This document shows, piece after piece, positions 33,250-46,826 of a DNA stretch of 64,000 nt. Source of the DNA: Calycina herbarum (lineage: Eukaryota > Ascomycota > Leotiomycetes > Helotiales > Pezizellaceae); NCBI GenBank assembly GCA_001414485.1, contig LLEY01000080.1:1-64000 (forward strand), written 5' to 3'. The stretch's first letter is position 1. The number at the start of each line of letters is the position of its first letter. The notes under the pieces were generated by a model, which had not been told where the DNA came from, did no database searches, and saw only the letters and a program-made list of their open reading frames with translations. Made by a program: the position numbers and the translations under genes.

Positions 33250-34420
33250 CCTACTTAGTTTATTTAGTATATTTAGAGTTAATAAAATCAATTAATAACT
33301 GCTTAAGAGAACGAACGACAACGGATTATAGAGGAGGAAACAAAGACTAAGGAAGCTCGCTTACGAATAGTCTATAACGATAATAAACCTAGAAAGTCTC
33401 TTCCTTCGCTACTGGAATTCTATAGAGACTTAGATAAGCTAGAAGCTTAGCTATAATAAGTATAAGCTAAAATCGAAGTCGACTACTATAGATATACTAA
33501 ATACGTTAAGTTTTAGATACTTAACAGATCCTTATAAGATAAGGCGCTTTGTAGAATAGAAGCATAGGTACGGGAATAGAGTAAGCTAGAGCTAGCTAAT
33601 AGTAGTAACTTCTTAGATTGAGTAGAGTTTGTATTTAGAGACTTATAAGCTAAGGAAAGAGTGTAACGAAAGCTGGAATCCTTCTGCTAGAGCTTAAGAC
33701 TATTCTTAGAGGTCTTTATAGAATAGCAAGCTCTACTTATAGAGTCTAGAGAAGGATCTTAGCTAGACAACGTAAAAAAGGTGTCTCTTAACCGAATCCT
33801 TAGTAACGAGTTAGTTAAGGCGATGATTATAGTTCCTTCTTAACCTAACTTCGAGTCTTACTACTCTATTATTAAAGAAACGAACGACTGCTTAAGAGCT
33901 TATAAAGCTCGAATATTAAGATCTAGGGGCTAGACTCTTCTAGAAATACTATAGACCTCTTAGAAACGCTTAACAGATACTATATATTAGGTAACGAACG
34001 GTAAAATTACTAATAGACTGAAAGTTATCTATAAGACATCTATAGAGGGTATAGATTAGAAACCGGCACCTGCTAAAGTCTTAACAACTAGTACTAAGCG
34101 TGTTAAATAGGTGTCCTAGGAAGAACGAAGCAACCGTGCCTATACTAGTCGCTGTCTTCGCTATAGAGCTACTAGTTATTTTGTTTAAGAATGTCTATAT
34201 AGACTACTAAGGCGACCTATAACAGCGGATTCAGTCTGTAAATAGAAGGCAGAGGTTAAGGAAGTAGCGCTAGAATTAGAAGAAGAAGACGGTAACATCT
34301 CCTTAGATTCGGAAAACTAGTAGCTTCTATTAGAAAGCGTAGACAGAGGCGACGAAGGGAGTTGTTAGTAATAGATACTTAGAGATAGTTTAAGTAGGAA
34401 TATATAGACGAAAAACCTCT
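33250..34420 (+). pseudogene. A1 gag with CCHC zinc knuckle
   Basis: Charged gag-like frame with RIP stops. The CCHC knuckle lies near 34140-34190 (SRCLRYRATSYFV-ECLY). A2 lost this continuity to the Fot1-like insertion, A1 did not. Confidence 0.65.
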
Positions 34421-37400
34421 TCTTATATTAGCTTTAGTAAATAGAGTAGCTACTTTATAAGCCTTAGTAGATTTAGAGTATTTAGTTTATAGGATTGTTT
34501 TAGACCGTTTTATCCGTCGCTATTAGCTCTCTTACGTATAAATCATACTAAGGTATTTATAGTTAGTAGAAGGAGTGTTAGAGGATACTATATCCTAAGT
34601 AGTATCTTTTAGCATAGATATTAGAGGCTACTAGTAGAAACGGGCTTATACTTACGTAGTTCCTAAGATCGAGGGCTATGAAATAATTCTAGGAAAATCT
34701 TAGTTAAGAAGAGAGTAAGCTTTACTTAACGCTGCTAAAGAATACTTACTTTTCTAAGACTCTAGCTTAGAAGTCTATAGCGAACCAGAAGAAGGCTCTT
34801 ATAGTTATAGACTAGTAAGTACGTCTGTCTTTCGCTTTCTTATAGATCGAAAACGGAAGCTATAGGTCTTTATAGTAAGCCTTATAGATATTATAAAAGC
34901 ATTAGTAGAAAAGAAGTATATAGACCTACGGACGAAGCTACCTAGCCTAGAATTTTATCTAGTATTTGATAGAAAGGAAGTAAATAAGTTACTAGTATAT
35001 TATAAAGGAATTAATCATAGTATTAAGCTCTTATAAACCGAAAACGGATTAGAAGAAATAGTATCTTAGAGGCTACTTTATAATATATTATAAGACGAGC
35101 TATTAGTGCTTTATAAAACTCTAATAGAGTTACTAGATAAGGAATTCATTCGAGTAAGCAACTCTCCAGCTACTATGCTAGTACTCTTTATATAGAAGCT
35201 AGAAGAGAGTCTACGGTTCTATTATAACTACCGAGTACTAAATAAGTTAACCTATAAGAACTGCTACTTATTACTCTTAATCTAGGAGACACTTAACCGG
35301 ATTAGGAAAGCTAAGTAGTTTATAAAAATAGATGTTATTACTACCTTTTATAAGATATAGATTAAGAAAGGAGACGAGTAGAAAACGGCTTTCTAGACAC
35401 GCTTTAGGCTTTTTAAATAGCTTATTACTCTCTTTAGACTTATAAATACTCTAAGTACTTTCTAGTAGTATATTAATCATATACTTTAAGAGTTCTTAGA
35501 CGACTTTGTCTTAGTATATATCGACGATGTCTTAGTCTTTATAGACGGTATCTATAACTAGTACCGCGAGTATATCTATAAAGTAATATAAAGGCTTTAA
35601 GATACTAGGCTATAGCTTAATATTAATAAGTACGAGTTTAAAGTATAGTCTACAAAGTACCTTAGGTTTATTATAGAAGTAGAGAAAGGTTTATAGATAG
35701 ACCTAGCTAAAATATAGGCTATTATAGATTAGAAAGCACTAATAACAGCAAAAGGCGTTCTTAGCTTTCTAGGATTTGTAAATTTCTATCGACGGTTTAT
35801 TAAGGACTTTTTATAGATTATAGCCCCTCTTTATAGACTTGTTAAAAAGGATATATCCTTCTAATAGACAGACGAAGCGAATAGAGCCTTCGAATAGTTA
35901 AAGCAGGCCTTTACAGAGGCCCTAGTACTAGCTTAGTTTAACCTAGATCACGAGACAGTCTTAGAGATAGACTCCTCTAGATATTACTTAGAAGGCGTGC
36001 TTTCTTAAGTAAAGAATAGCGTCTTATAGCCTGTAGCCTTCTTCTTAAAAAAACATACATCTACTAAATACAATTACCTAATATATAATAAAGAGTTGTT
36101 AGCTATTATTCGTTGTCTTAAGGAATAGAAAGCGGAGTTAAAAAGCGTTAGGTAGTTTATAGTACTTACAGATTATAAGAATTTTAAGTACTTTATAACG
36201 GTTTATAAACTATCTAAAAGACAAATATAGTAGTAGTTAATACTTAGTAAATTTAACCTAATAATTTAATACCGCCTAGGTAAAGAGAGAGGACTGCTAG
36301 ATATATTAATAAGAAGGGACTAGGACCTCCTAGAGGAGAGAGATAAACGCCTTAATTATAGAATAGTATAACTGATTCTAGACAGAATAATTCAAGGAAA
36401 TACTATATAGCTAGTACTAGTATTAGCAAATAGGAGAAGTTAAGTAAGCGACGTAGCGACATAGTAAGCGTTTATAGACTAACTACAGAACCTCTAGAAA
36501 GAGGGAAAGGTATAGGATAAGGACTTTAGGCGTCTTATAAACACTGTCTACTAAGGAGATAGAGTGTTTCTAGTAGACCTCGCTTCTCTAGTTAAAGTCT
36601 CTATCTCTAACTGCTTAGTTAATAAGAACAGTGATTTACAGTTTAGAGGTAGACTATAGGTCCTCGATTATAAGCCGCTATAGACTATAATTATATAGGA
36701 ACTCTATAATTCTACACTTATAGGCTATTCTAGTAAGAATAGAACAATTATAATAGTCTTAAGAGAGTTCTTCTAGCTAAACTTATAGACTATAGTTAAG
36801 CAGTTTGTCTATAACTATAGAGTTTATAGACGTACTAAGGTCTAGAGAGATTGTGAATAAGGCCTACTTCGTCTATTACCAATTCCTAAGTAGTAATAGC
36901 AGAAGATCTCTATCGACTTTATTAAGCTACTACTTATAAGTAAAGGCTCTAATATAATAGCAGTGTTTACGGACCGTTTAGGTAAAGAGGTGCTTCTTAT
37001 AGCTTATAACTCGACTATATTATCAGAGGAATTTGCTCGCTTATTTATTACTATATACTATAGCTTACATAGACTACTAAGAGCAATAGTGTCTAATAGA
37101 GGCCTGTAATTCATTAGACAAGCATAGAAGACGCTTTGTAACTTCTTATAGATTAAACGACGGATCTCTATAGCCTTCTATTTATAAACTAACGAGTTAA
37201 CAGAACGGGTAAATACTAAAGTTGAGACGCTTCTATAGCAGTGGATTAATATAGCTTAGAACGACTAGGCTAACTAGCTACTAGTAGTATAGCTAGCTTT
37301 TAATAGACGGGATTTAATATTAATAGATATAAGCCTCTTCTAACTTAGCTATAGCTATCCGTTATAGACTATCGACCTCTTAATAGACGTCGTAGTACCT

Positions 37401-37975
37401 ATAAATACAAAAACACTAATTCAAAAGAGCGAAGCAATAGTAGCAAAGATTAAGGCTATTATAGAATAGGTATAATTATTAATAGTAAGAGTATAATAAG
37501 ACTAGGAGACTTAAGTAAATCGTTTATAGAATACCGCTTCTACGTATAAGGTTAGAGAGAAGGTTTACTTAAGCTTATAGAATATATAGATAGACAGAGC
37601 TAGTAAGAAACTAGACGCTCGATCTACTAAGTTTATAGTTATCGAGGTTATTAGCCTATCTATATATAAGCTAGACACCTCGCCTAGTATCTACAATGTC
37701 TTTAATATAGACTTATTAAGACTAGCAGCTACAGACCCGCTGCTTAGTTAAATTATAGACGATAATCAACTATCTATAATATTAGTAGACTATACTATAG
37801 AATAGCAAGTTAAAAGAATACTAGGTTAATAGCAAAAGAAGCTCCTAGGGAAAGGCTCTTATACTCCACTCGAGTATAAGATTAAATAGATAGGATACGT
37901 AAACCTAATATAGGAACCTGCTACTAAGTTAGAGGACATAGTAGCCTTAGACACCTACCTTCAAGAGTAGGAAGA
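34421..37975 (+). pseudogene. A1 pol: protease, RT, RNase H, integrase, chromodomain
   Basis: Protease 34430-34720 (ALVDLEYLVYRIVL; KIEGYEIILGKS). RT 35050-35600 with intact catalytic YIDDVLVF at about 35516. RNase H near 35920-36330. Integrase zinc-binding and core near 36700-37450. Chromodomain near 37860-37930 (YTPLEYKIK-IGYVNLI-EPATKLED). Domain order is that of Ty3/gypsy chromoviruses. Stops are mostly TAG at Trp/Gln positions. Confidence 0.8.
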
Positions 37976-38229
37976 GAGGTAATATCAAGGGTTATACCCG
38001 TGGAATAAGTCTCGGAGTACTCTAGCGATATATTTACGTAACCTCGCTTAGTAACGCATAGACGTAATAGAACCTTCGAGAGTACTCTTAGTAGAACTCT
38101 CTAGAATAAGCTAACTAAGTATATAAGTTAGTAAGAACTCTGGCTTAGAAAGGACAATCGAATCTTCTTATATATAGACAGCCTCTATAGTTTAATTCAT
38201 TAGCACTTGCTATAAGCTCTGATAATATC

Positions 38230-38640
38230 TTTATCTTAGATACTATATTTAGTAGTTATATTTTAAACTAGTCGGAACTATATAGAAATCGTATTAAGGT
38301 CTTTATATTAGGCTCTCTAGTAATTATACTTCTAATAAAAACACGTTTATAAGACTTATTATCGCTTTATAAAGTTAGAAGCCTAGTTTCTACTAATAGG
38401 TGCCGTGTTATAGTTATAGAGTAGTCTGTTTACTATATCTATTATACTAGTAAGTCTAGGAGGAAATACGCGTATATTAAGGTCGAGGATATATTAAACT
38501 ATTACTAACTCTTCTAGATCTATAAGCTTTCGAGATTTAGGCGTAGAATCGCGTTATGAAGGTTAACTATGTCGTCGGCGACCTAGTATACTATGATCGA
38601 CTTTATAGATTATAGCAGCAACTCTAGCGCTTAAATCACG
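38230..38640 (+). pseudogene. Decayed ORF of unknown family, 3' part
   Basis: After A1 the frame continues (ILDTIFSSYILN-SELYRNRIKVFILGSLVIILL, then KSRRKYAYIKVEDILNYY) with a few stops to about 38640. It reads as the second half of 31936-32705 once A1 and one ATATC are removed. It ends in a Ser/Asn-rich run. No family recognised. Confidence 0.45.
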
Positions 38641-38904
38641 GTTACGATCTATAGCCTAACTAGCTAGGAGAATTTTTCTTTTGTCGCTTTTGTTTTACAT
38701 CGTTAGTTATAGTAGTATTCGAGTTTTAGTTAGAGTAACACGTCTCGTGTAATTCTATATTATATTTACTTATATATTACACTCGCTTGTAGATAACGTT
38801 ACTTAATCTTTAAAGAGTTTCTTAGATACGAGAGATCGAGTATCGATTCTTAATTATAATATTATTAAGCTGTCTATAGTTTATATAAAAGCGTAGGCCT
38901 TCTC
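38641..38904. other. AT-rich spacer, nothing recognised
   Basis: Between the decayed ORF and the B3 LTR. Partly RIPed, no frame of note. Confidence 0.35.
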
Positions 38905-39357
38905 TATTACAAATCACGTTTTACGTAATAAGTAGTCTAGACAGCGTTCTAATAGAATAAGGTATAACGTCTAGGAAATAGAAGATAACATAGGAGGGAA
39001 TCTATAATATAGAAGGTATTTAGGAATTCTAGGATCTCACTATTAGAAGTTGGTTATAATCACGTGACTAGGAAGGTAAGCGACATAGCCGACGAGTCGA
39101 CTATGTCGACTATAGTTAGATAGATCGACTATAGCGGCTAGGAGATACGAAGGTTCTATATAGAACTAGCACGTCTGCTATTAGATAGAAGCTTTATACT
39201 TAACTTTAGTTATTACTCTTATTATCTTATTTAACATCTTTGATATAAGTAACGAGTTTACTTCTAAGTGAATAATCTATCGCGTCTATACTTCTTATCT
39301 ATATACTAATCTTCGAGACTTAGTTATCTTTGTTTAGTTCGTTTAAGTTTCGTTATA
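38905..39357 (+). mobile_element. 5' LTR of family B element B3
   Basis: 453 bp, TATTACAAATCACG to TTTCGTTATA, followed by the family B leader and gag start. Its core (39086-39150) carries the private palindromic run CGACATAGCC...GTCGACTATGTCGAC, unlike other B LTRs. B3 runs 38905-39717 and 52706-57345, split by B2. No 3' LTR remains. Confidence 0.8.
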
Positions 39358-39379
39358 CTTCAAGTATCTACTTAGAAGT

Positions 39380-39717
39380 ACTACTAATATAATATCGAAA
39401 ACTATACTATCCTCGAGTTTAACCTCTACACTACTCCTAGTACTAATAATACCGGTAGTACTAGTTACTACTCTTAGAGAGAAAGTGAAATTACTAGTAC
39501 TAAGAACGTTTAATAGCTCTCTAGAGAAACTTACCAAGTTTATTATAAAAGCTTTAATATACTTAAACTTTTACTTAGTATAGTTTACTTATAAAACTAA
39601 TTAAGTTATATAGCTTACTACCTGTCTTAAGAGAGTAGTATATAACTAGATAGAGCTATATTTAAAAGATTTTTAGAAGAATAAAATATTAAATAGAAAA
39701 GTATTAAACCTTATAAG
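39380..39717 (+). pseudogene. B3 gag N-terminus, interrupted by B2
   Basis: Frame reads VTTLREKVKLLVLRTFN then KLTKFIIKALIYLNFY, the same as the clean start in B1. It continues (LTTCLKRVVYN-IELYLKDF) to the B2 insertion at 39718. Confidence 0.7.
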
Positions 39718-40229
39718 TAAAATATAATAAAACTTAAACGAACTAAACAAAGATAACTAAGTCTTAAAGGTTAGTATATAGGTAAGAAGTATAGATACGC
39801 CGGGTTGTTTACTTAGAAGTGAACTCGTTACTTATATCAAAGATGTTAAATAATATAATAAGATTAATAACTAAAGTTAAGTACGAAGCTCCTATCTAAT
39901 AGCAGACGTGCTAGTCTTTATATAGAACTGTAGTCTCCCGTTCTAGTCGCTCTAGTCGCTCGCTCTAATCGCTTTAGTCGATAGACGACTTAGGCGACTT
40001 AGGCGACTAGGTTATATAATACTTCTTACTAAAAGAAATCTATAGATCGCTTAGCTAGTCTAAGAATCCCTCTTTTTACTTATAAGAGTTTCCGATAGTG
40101 CTTAATCTATTAGAGCGCTGTCTAGTCTTTACTTATTACATGTTTATATATGATTTATAACACTATCCCCTTCTTAGCCTAGCGTGTCTCTACGCTTAAG
40201 TATAACCTAAGAAATACTATTAGAAGGCT

Positions 40230-40891
40230 ATTAGCTCTCTTATACTATAATGTTTTTAATAACACTATCTATAAAAGATAAACTAAAATAAAATCGTATT
40301 AATAACGCTCCCTATATTAATCGAGTAGGATCTGAAATATCCTCTTATACTCGCTATCTTACTTCTACGTCTAGCTGCTAATATATATCTATTACTAGGG
40401 GTAAGAAATGTTCTAAGTATACTAGGAATAGTAAAACATATAATATTAAGGAGTAAAATCGAATACTCTTAACTTTTAAATAAGAATCTCTTAATATATA
40501 GAAACGCTGTCTATAGGTTAAGAAGGAGACAGCTTATTAGGCCTAAGAAAAGGCCTTTCGAGCCTAGTAGAAAGCAATGTTAAAAGTTCTCTATCTTCGA
40601 GTATAGTAACGTCTTCTTAATAAGCAAGAATAATAGATACTTTGTTAAGGACTTAGCACTCTTTAAGAGCTAGATAAGGCTAAGGAGAAGGAGGAAAAGA
40701 AAAAAGAAGAGAAGGAAAGAAGAGAGGAGGCTACTAGGCTAGCCGCCTACTCTACCTCTACTGCTTCCGACCCTGCTTTCAACCTAGGTCTCGATCCTAG
40801 TTTCCTTAAGGTCTTCTCTATCGATTACCTAATATAGACGACCTTAGGTTTTAATAGTAGAAGTTCTAAAGTTCCTCTAAGTACTAGTTAA
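40230..40891 (+). pseudogene. Antisense accessory ORF of family B (B2 copy)
   Basis: Plus strand, opposite to B2. About 40650-40860 is a clean run: KEKEEKKKEEKERREEATR, AAYSTSTASDPAFN, LGLDPSFLKVFS, then TTLGFNSRSSKVPLSTS and TAA at 40889-40891. Upstream the frame continues with RIP stops. A charged helix followed by a short conserved acidic/hydrophobic tail is visible; no known domain. Stop codon overlaps the end of pol on the other strand. Confidence 0.6.
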
Positions 40892-40899
40892 TATTTTTT

Positions 40900-43800
40900 C
40901 TAGGTTCCTAAGTATTCTCTAAGTATAAGTAATCTAACTATTTAATTAAATACTTAATCTTATCTCTAATAATCTTATAGTTAAGAATTCTTTTAACTTT
41001 ATATTCAGCGTTTAGATTAACTAGTTGAATTTCTATAAATAGGGCTAGTAGTGCTCCTAGTAGTACTAGTTTAAGTAGAGATATATAGAATATTAGATAG
41101 ATGTTTATTATCCTTAGTAGTGCTAATTTATAATTTAAAAGTCTCTTAACTCGTTTAATTTTAAATAGTTTAAGTTTTTTATAATCTAGTTTATTACTTA
41201 GTCTTTTTATATTAATATTTTTCTATATTAAATAGACTTTATTCCTCTCTTTTAGTATTAGCTCCTAACTACGTCGTTTATTATAGTAGTATATATTTCT
41301 TTTAGCTATGAATTATAAATCCTCTATAAGTTCCTTATATAGCCTTTTGATTTTTAAGACGTAAACACGAGTAAGTTAGTTGTCGATAGTTATAGATAGC
41401 GGTTCTTAATACGCTAATAATTTATATCTAAAGTTAGTATAGAATAGTATAATAAGTGTTATTTCTATTACTAAACTATTATAGATAAACTATACTAAAG
41501 ACAGTAGCTCTACCTAGTTATCTTACTAGTAGTTTATATAATAATAAAGGTATATTTTAACTACTTAATTTATCTGTTCGTTTCCTCTATTTGTTTAAGA
41601 GTAGAAAGCTATAGAGAGCTTTTTTTTATACCTAATTATTTTATAAGAGTAATCTAAAATTTTAAGATAAAGAGTTTATCTCTATCTAAGAGTATTTTTT
41701 TAAGTAGTCTATATCTTAAAACTACTTCTCTAAAGAATACTAATACTAATTCCTTAGCTATACTTAACTCTATATATACTATTAGAATTATATACTTTAT
41801 AAGTCGTTCTATAATAACTAGGATCGTATTATACTTAACTCTTATTATTAGATCTTTAGATTTTAGTACTTAATAATAAAATCTATAGATATTAATCTCT
41901 AAGGTATTTCTAGTATTAGAGTAGTATTTATCTGTCTATAAGAAGCATAGTAGGAAGCCTTATTTCTAGTATAGGTATTATATTCTACTATTACCTTCTT
42001 AACTATTATAGATAATCGGTTAATATAATAGTATTATCTTATTCTCTAGAGGGTTCTACGAATTCCTTAGTAGCTATAAGTAGGCGTAGTATAGTATTCT
42101 TATATAAATTCCTTTATATACGAGCTAGAGACCTATAATTTCCCTTTTATATACTAGTTATAACCTTTATATATATTCTAAATTTTATTTATCTAGATAT
42201 TATTTATTACTACTATTTTATATATAGTAGGTACTAAGTCTCTATTCTTAAGAGTTTTTAAGATTATAATCTTCTTATACTCTTTATTTCTCTTTTATCT
42301 AGGTTTCTAGCTAAGAGTATTAGCTTAAGTATTTAACGTTCCTTTTATATATTAAATAATAATATTAAATCCTCTTAATATTTCTACTTATCTAGCTAAC
42401 TATCTAGTTATAAGTTCCTTAGTTATTATAAATATTCTAAGATTCTTATAGTTAGATAGAATCGTAACCTAGTATTTTACTAGCTATAAATAGATTCTCT
42501 AGTATTCTAAAGCTAATACTATAATAAGTAATTCTTTATTAAATATACTATAGTTTTATTATACTAAGTTAAATATTTTAGAATAATATATAATAAGTAT
42601 AAGTTTTCTCTTATGATTTAGTTATAGGTAAATCGTATCTACTACTATATCTAAGACGTCTATTTTAATTATACTAGGCTTATCTATATTAAAATCGTAT
42701 AGAATAGGTTTTTCTATAAACTTTACTTTAATTTTCTAAAAAGTATTCTTTACTTATTTATTCTATATAAACTTAATAGCTTTCTTAACTAGTACTATTA
42801 TTAGTTTAGTAATCTTTATATAGTCTTATATAAACGAATAGTAGAAGTTTATAAATCTAAGAAAGGACTATATATCTTTTATATTCTCTAGTAACTTCTA
42901 GTTTAAGATATCTTAGATCTTTACTAGATCTATTTCTATTTTCTCTAAGCTAAATACCTATCTTAAGAAAAGTATCTAAGTTACTCTAAACTTGTATTTC
43001 AAGAGTTTTAACTAAGAGTTTACTTTTATAAGTTATTATAAAACTTCTTTAATATATCTCTTATATTCTTCTTCTTTTTCTAAGATAATTAATATATTAT
43101 CTAAGTAATAGATTACTATTACTCTTAGAAGATCTCTTAAAATGTTATTATTTTATCTCTAATATATAGCTAGTATGTTATAAAGTCTAAATAGTATAAC
43201 TATATATTTGTAAAAGCCTAATAATAAGGTAAATACTATCTTCTATTCGTCTCTGACTTTTATTTATATAAGTCTATAAGTGTTTTATTAATCTAGTTTC
43301 GTAAATTATACTACCTTACCTAACTTATCTTATAAGTATTAGCTAGGTAGTAGCAGATAAGTATTCTTAACTATAGTATAATTTACTTCTTAGTAATTAA
43401 TATATACTCTTCTCTCTAGGTTATCTTTTTTCTTAATAATAAGTATATTTAAGGTAATTAGCGACTTAGATCTTCTAATATATCTCTTCTTAATACCTTC
43501 CTTTATATAACTTTCTATTCTCTATAGGCTTTTCTAGTTATATAACTAAAGCTTCTATTTTAAGAGATAATAACTCTCTTTTAATTTAATCTTATAATCT
43601 TATAAGTAATGTTTTAGCAAAGCTTATAAGTCTTCTAGGTTTTTAAACAAAGCTTTAAATTCTCTATACTATATAGGTATTTCATTATTAGCTTTCTTAC
43701 TAACTTATAGAAGACCTTAGGTAAGGTGTTCTAACGCTTTAGAAGAGGTAGTACTAATCTCGTTCTAGCTTTAAAGTTATAAATATAAACCTACGTATTT

Positions 43801-44350
43801 ATATTAACTAAAAGTTATTATTCTAGCTTTCTAGTCGATTTCTAGATTATATTCCTAAATCTATAGTATACTAAGTATTACTTCCTTACTTCCTATTTTA
43901 ATAATATCGAATTATATATCTAAGTAGTATTCTTTAATATTAACTTTTATTAGAATAGTTTACTAATTAATAATCCTATTTTAATATATAATATCTATTC
44001 TATTAACTACTCCTAGTTAATATAGTCTTATCTCTTTAATTAGAATGTTTAGCTTCTCTTAAGCTATTAGAGAGATAAAGTTACCTATTACTCCTAAGTC
44101 TATTATAACTTATAACTTTTTCTGTCTTATTTCTATAGTTATTACTAACTATTTTTCTCTTAAAGTAGTATTTAATTTTACTTTAATATATTAGACTTCG
44201 AAAGATTGATTTTCTTAATTATAATTCTTTCTCTTCTCGTTCTTATACTATAGAAAGAATCTTACTCTTTCTATATTAGTATATACTACCTTATATACTA
44301 ATCTATTTTCTATAATTCTTATAGTTTTAGGAATTCCCTTTATAAATCGC
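40900..44350 (-). pseudogene. B2 pol: protease, RT, RNase H, integrase, chromodomain
   Basis: Collinear in reverse with E1 and B3 pol. RT box YYLDNILI at about 43090-43115. Integrase about 41200-42250. Chromodomain near 40910-41010. RIP has closed all frames; this stretch is among the most AT-rich in the window. Confidence 0.75.
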
Positions 44351-46560
44351 TTTAGTATTTATTTATAATTATATTAGATCTATTTATAACTAGTTTCTAA
44401 AATAGCTTCTATAAACTATAGTTCTCCTATATATAGATAATCTAAAGTAGTCTTTAGTATACTTATCTCTAGTTTTATATAATAAACCTTAAATATATAG
44501 TCTTTTAAATTTTTTTTCTTAACTACCTGAATCTAGGACTAAGGAAAGAATACTACTCCTTTATTATTAGATAAAGCTACCTTATATATCTAATAATATT
44601 CTACTATTCTAATAGATTCTAGTAAAATTCTTTTAAATCGTTTTTATAATAACTAATCTAAGGTTAGACTTAGTTTATATTATATCTATTATACTATTAT
44701 TTCTTAAATTATTTCTATAAACTATAATTCTCTTATTAGAGGATAGTAAAATTCTTCTAGTTCCGTTTTAGCCTATTTAGTAATATTAAGCTCCCTTTGT
44801 TCCTAGAATAGTATACTAAATAACTTTAGTAAACTGTGTTTTCTAAATACTATCTTATTCTCTTTAATTAATATAACTACAATATATTACTTAAATTCTT
44901 TTAATATAACGTCTTTAGACACTATTCTACGAAATAGAGTTTTGATTCGTCTCTTAAATCCCGTCGGGACTTGCTATGTCTACGTACTAGTCTCTTCTAA
45001 AATATCGTATACTTTCTATACGTCTCTAACCTTAGAATAAGTAGGTCCTTTAACTCGTAGTTAGTTGTATATAGGTTCTTTATCCTTAATAGTTTCTTAC
45101 CTAGTAATTAGACTAACTAGAGTTATTATCTTAGAGTTATTTCTTATAACTATATATATTATTAAGATAGTTAAGTTAACTTCTTATATTATATAAGAAC
45201 TCTAGAAGTCTAGTTTCTAGTTATTAATATATACCTATTAATTCCCTTATTTAAATATTCTAAAGAAGGCCTAAGTTTCTCTAACTTTAGAGTCTTTATT
45301 TCTAACTTCTTCTTTTAAACTAGAAGATAAGTCTAATATCTCTAAAGAACTAGTTAATAGTAGCAATTTATATTCTACTTAAAGAGGTTACTTAGATTCT
45401 ATTACTAATTATATATTATAATATTCTTTAAGAAGTAGATCTCTATTATTATTAGTATCTTATATACTACTAATTCCTTTGTTATTTTTAATCTAGGTTC
45501 TATATTCTTATACTTTAAGTTCTTTATTTATAAGTTTAATACGATTAGTTAAAGCTATCTATTATTAAATAGTAGTATTAATTTGTTTCTTTCTCTTAGA
45601 GTCTTTCTTCTTACTATACTTATTTGCTCTATAACCTAGTAGGCTATAATTATAATATAAGTTCTACTTATATTATCGTTTTCGCTCTTCCTAGGAAAGT
45701 CCTTCTTTCCTTAGAAAGGTTTTCTTCTATATAGTATTTGCCTCCTTACTATGTTTATTAGCGTAAGAGTGCTTCTACTTCTCTAACTCTTTACTCTTTT
45801 CCCTATATCTAGGGTTACTCTTTCTAAATTTATATAAGCGGTTATCTAGCTAGACGACTTCCTTAATTATACCTATAATAGTTAAGAATTATATATTCTA
45901 CTTAGCTATTTCCTTATATATATATATCTTTAATCCTCTATAAAAGAGTTCTATAAGAGCGATAGTATCCTATCCTAACTTCGTTCTATAACGTTGAAAT
46001 TCGTTAGTATAATCTATTACTAATCTAGTTTAGCGTAACTCTAAAAGCTTATATATAGCTGTTTAGATTATATCAAAGTCTTTAAAAACTTTCCTAATAG
46101 TTGTCTTAAATCCTCTCTAAGATTTAAATATAATCTTAGTTAATTCTATCTTTCTATCTTTATCCTTATTCTTAAAGAAGTCCTTTAAGTATAGCTAGGC
46201 TTATTCTAATACTGATTCTCTAAGGTAGGAGATAGTAAAGATAGTTTATAAGTTATAATTACCTTTGAACTTGTTAGAGTTAAAGTTAAAGTAGATGTCT
46301 ATTTAGAGAAGGAATAAGTTAAGTTCCTTATACTTTCTATAATATATATCTAGTATCTTAACTTTAATAGACTTAAGTGCTTCGACCTTATAGGGCTCGG
46401 GGGCGTCTAGTATACTAACATTGTCGTCGTTCCTAGTTAACTATATACTAGTAGGTGTTCTTCTAGTTACACTTCTAGATGTTCTTATAACGTTAACTCG
46501 ACTAGTATTCAGGCTAGCTACTACGGCGAGGGTTACTAGAGCTATAGCGACTGAACTTCT
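44351..46560 (-). pseudogene. B2 gag
   Basis: Minus-strand region between pol and the 5' LTR. Shares blocks with B1 gag (for example 45350-45470 against 780-900). The start, near 46550, is less mutated and keeps CpG-rich codons. Confidence 0.6.
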
Positions 46561-46808
46561 AAGTAGGTACTTAAAGTGTAATAAAACTTAAACGAACTAA
46601 ATAAAGATAACTAAGTCTCGAAGATTGTAACGGCCCTCTATAAATACACTATAAGAGATGCTTGTAGAATAGTACCTGTATTCGAAGAAAACTAAACTAA
46701 AGAGAGAAGAGGAGAGTTAGTACGCTCTGTCTCTATTTATATATACTAAGCGAGACTTCGGTAGAACCTCGGCACGTGATCTAGTCGTATGTGACTAGGA
46801 CTGTCACA

Positions 46809-46826
46809 CCACCCCCTCCTTTAACC
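46809..46826 (-). other. Polypurine tract of element C
   Basis: Minus strand GGTTAAAGGAGGGGGTGG touching the 3' LTR, unmutated. It overlaps the last codons of pol (RLKEGVV then stop). Confidence 0.85.

Larger units (their letters stand above)
32711..38224 (+). mobile_element. Full family A gypsy chromovirus A1
   Basis: 5' LTR 32711-32952 and 3' LTR 37983-38224, 242 bp each. Perfect target duplicate ATATC (32706-32710, 38225-38229). By eye the LTRs differ at about 20 positions, all but one of them transitions, as expected from RIP. A purine tract (AGAGTAGGAAGAGAGG, about 37966-37981) precedes the 3' LTR. Confidence 0.93.
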
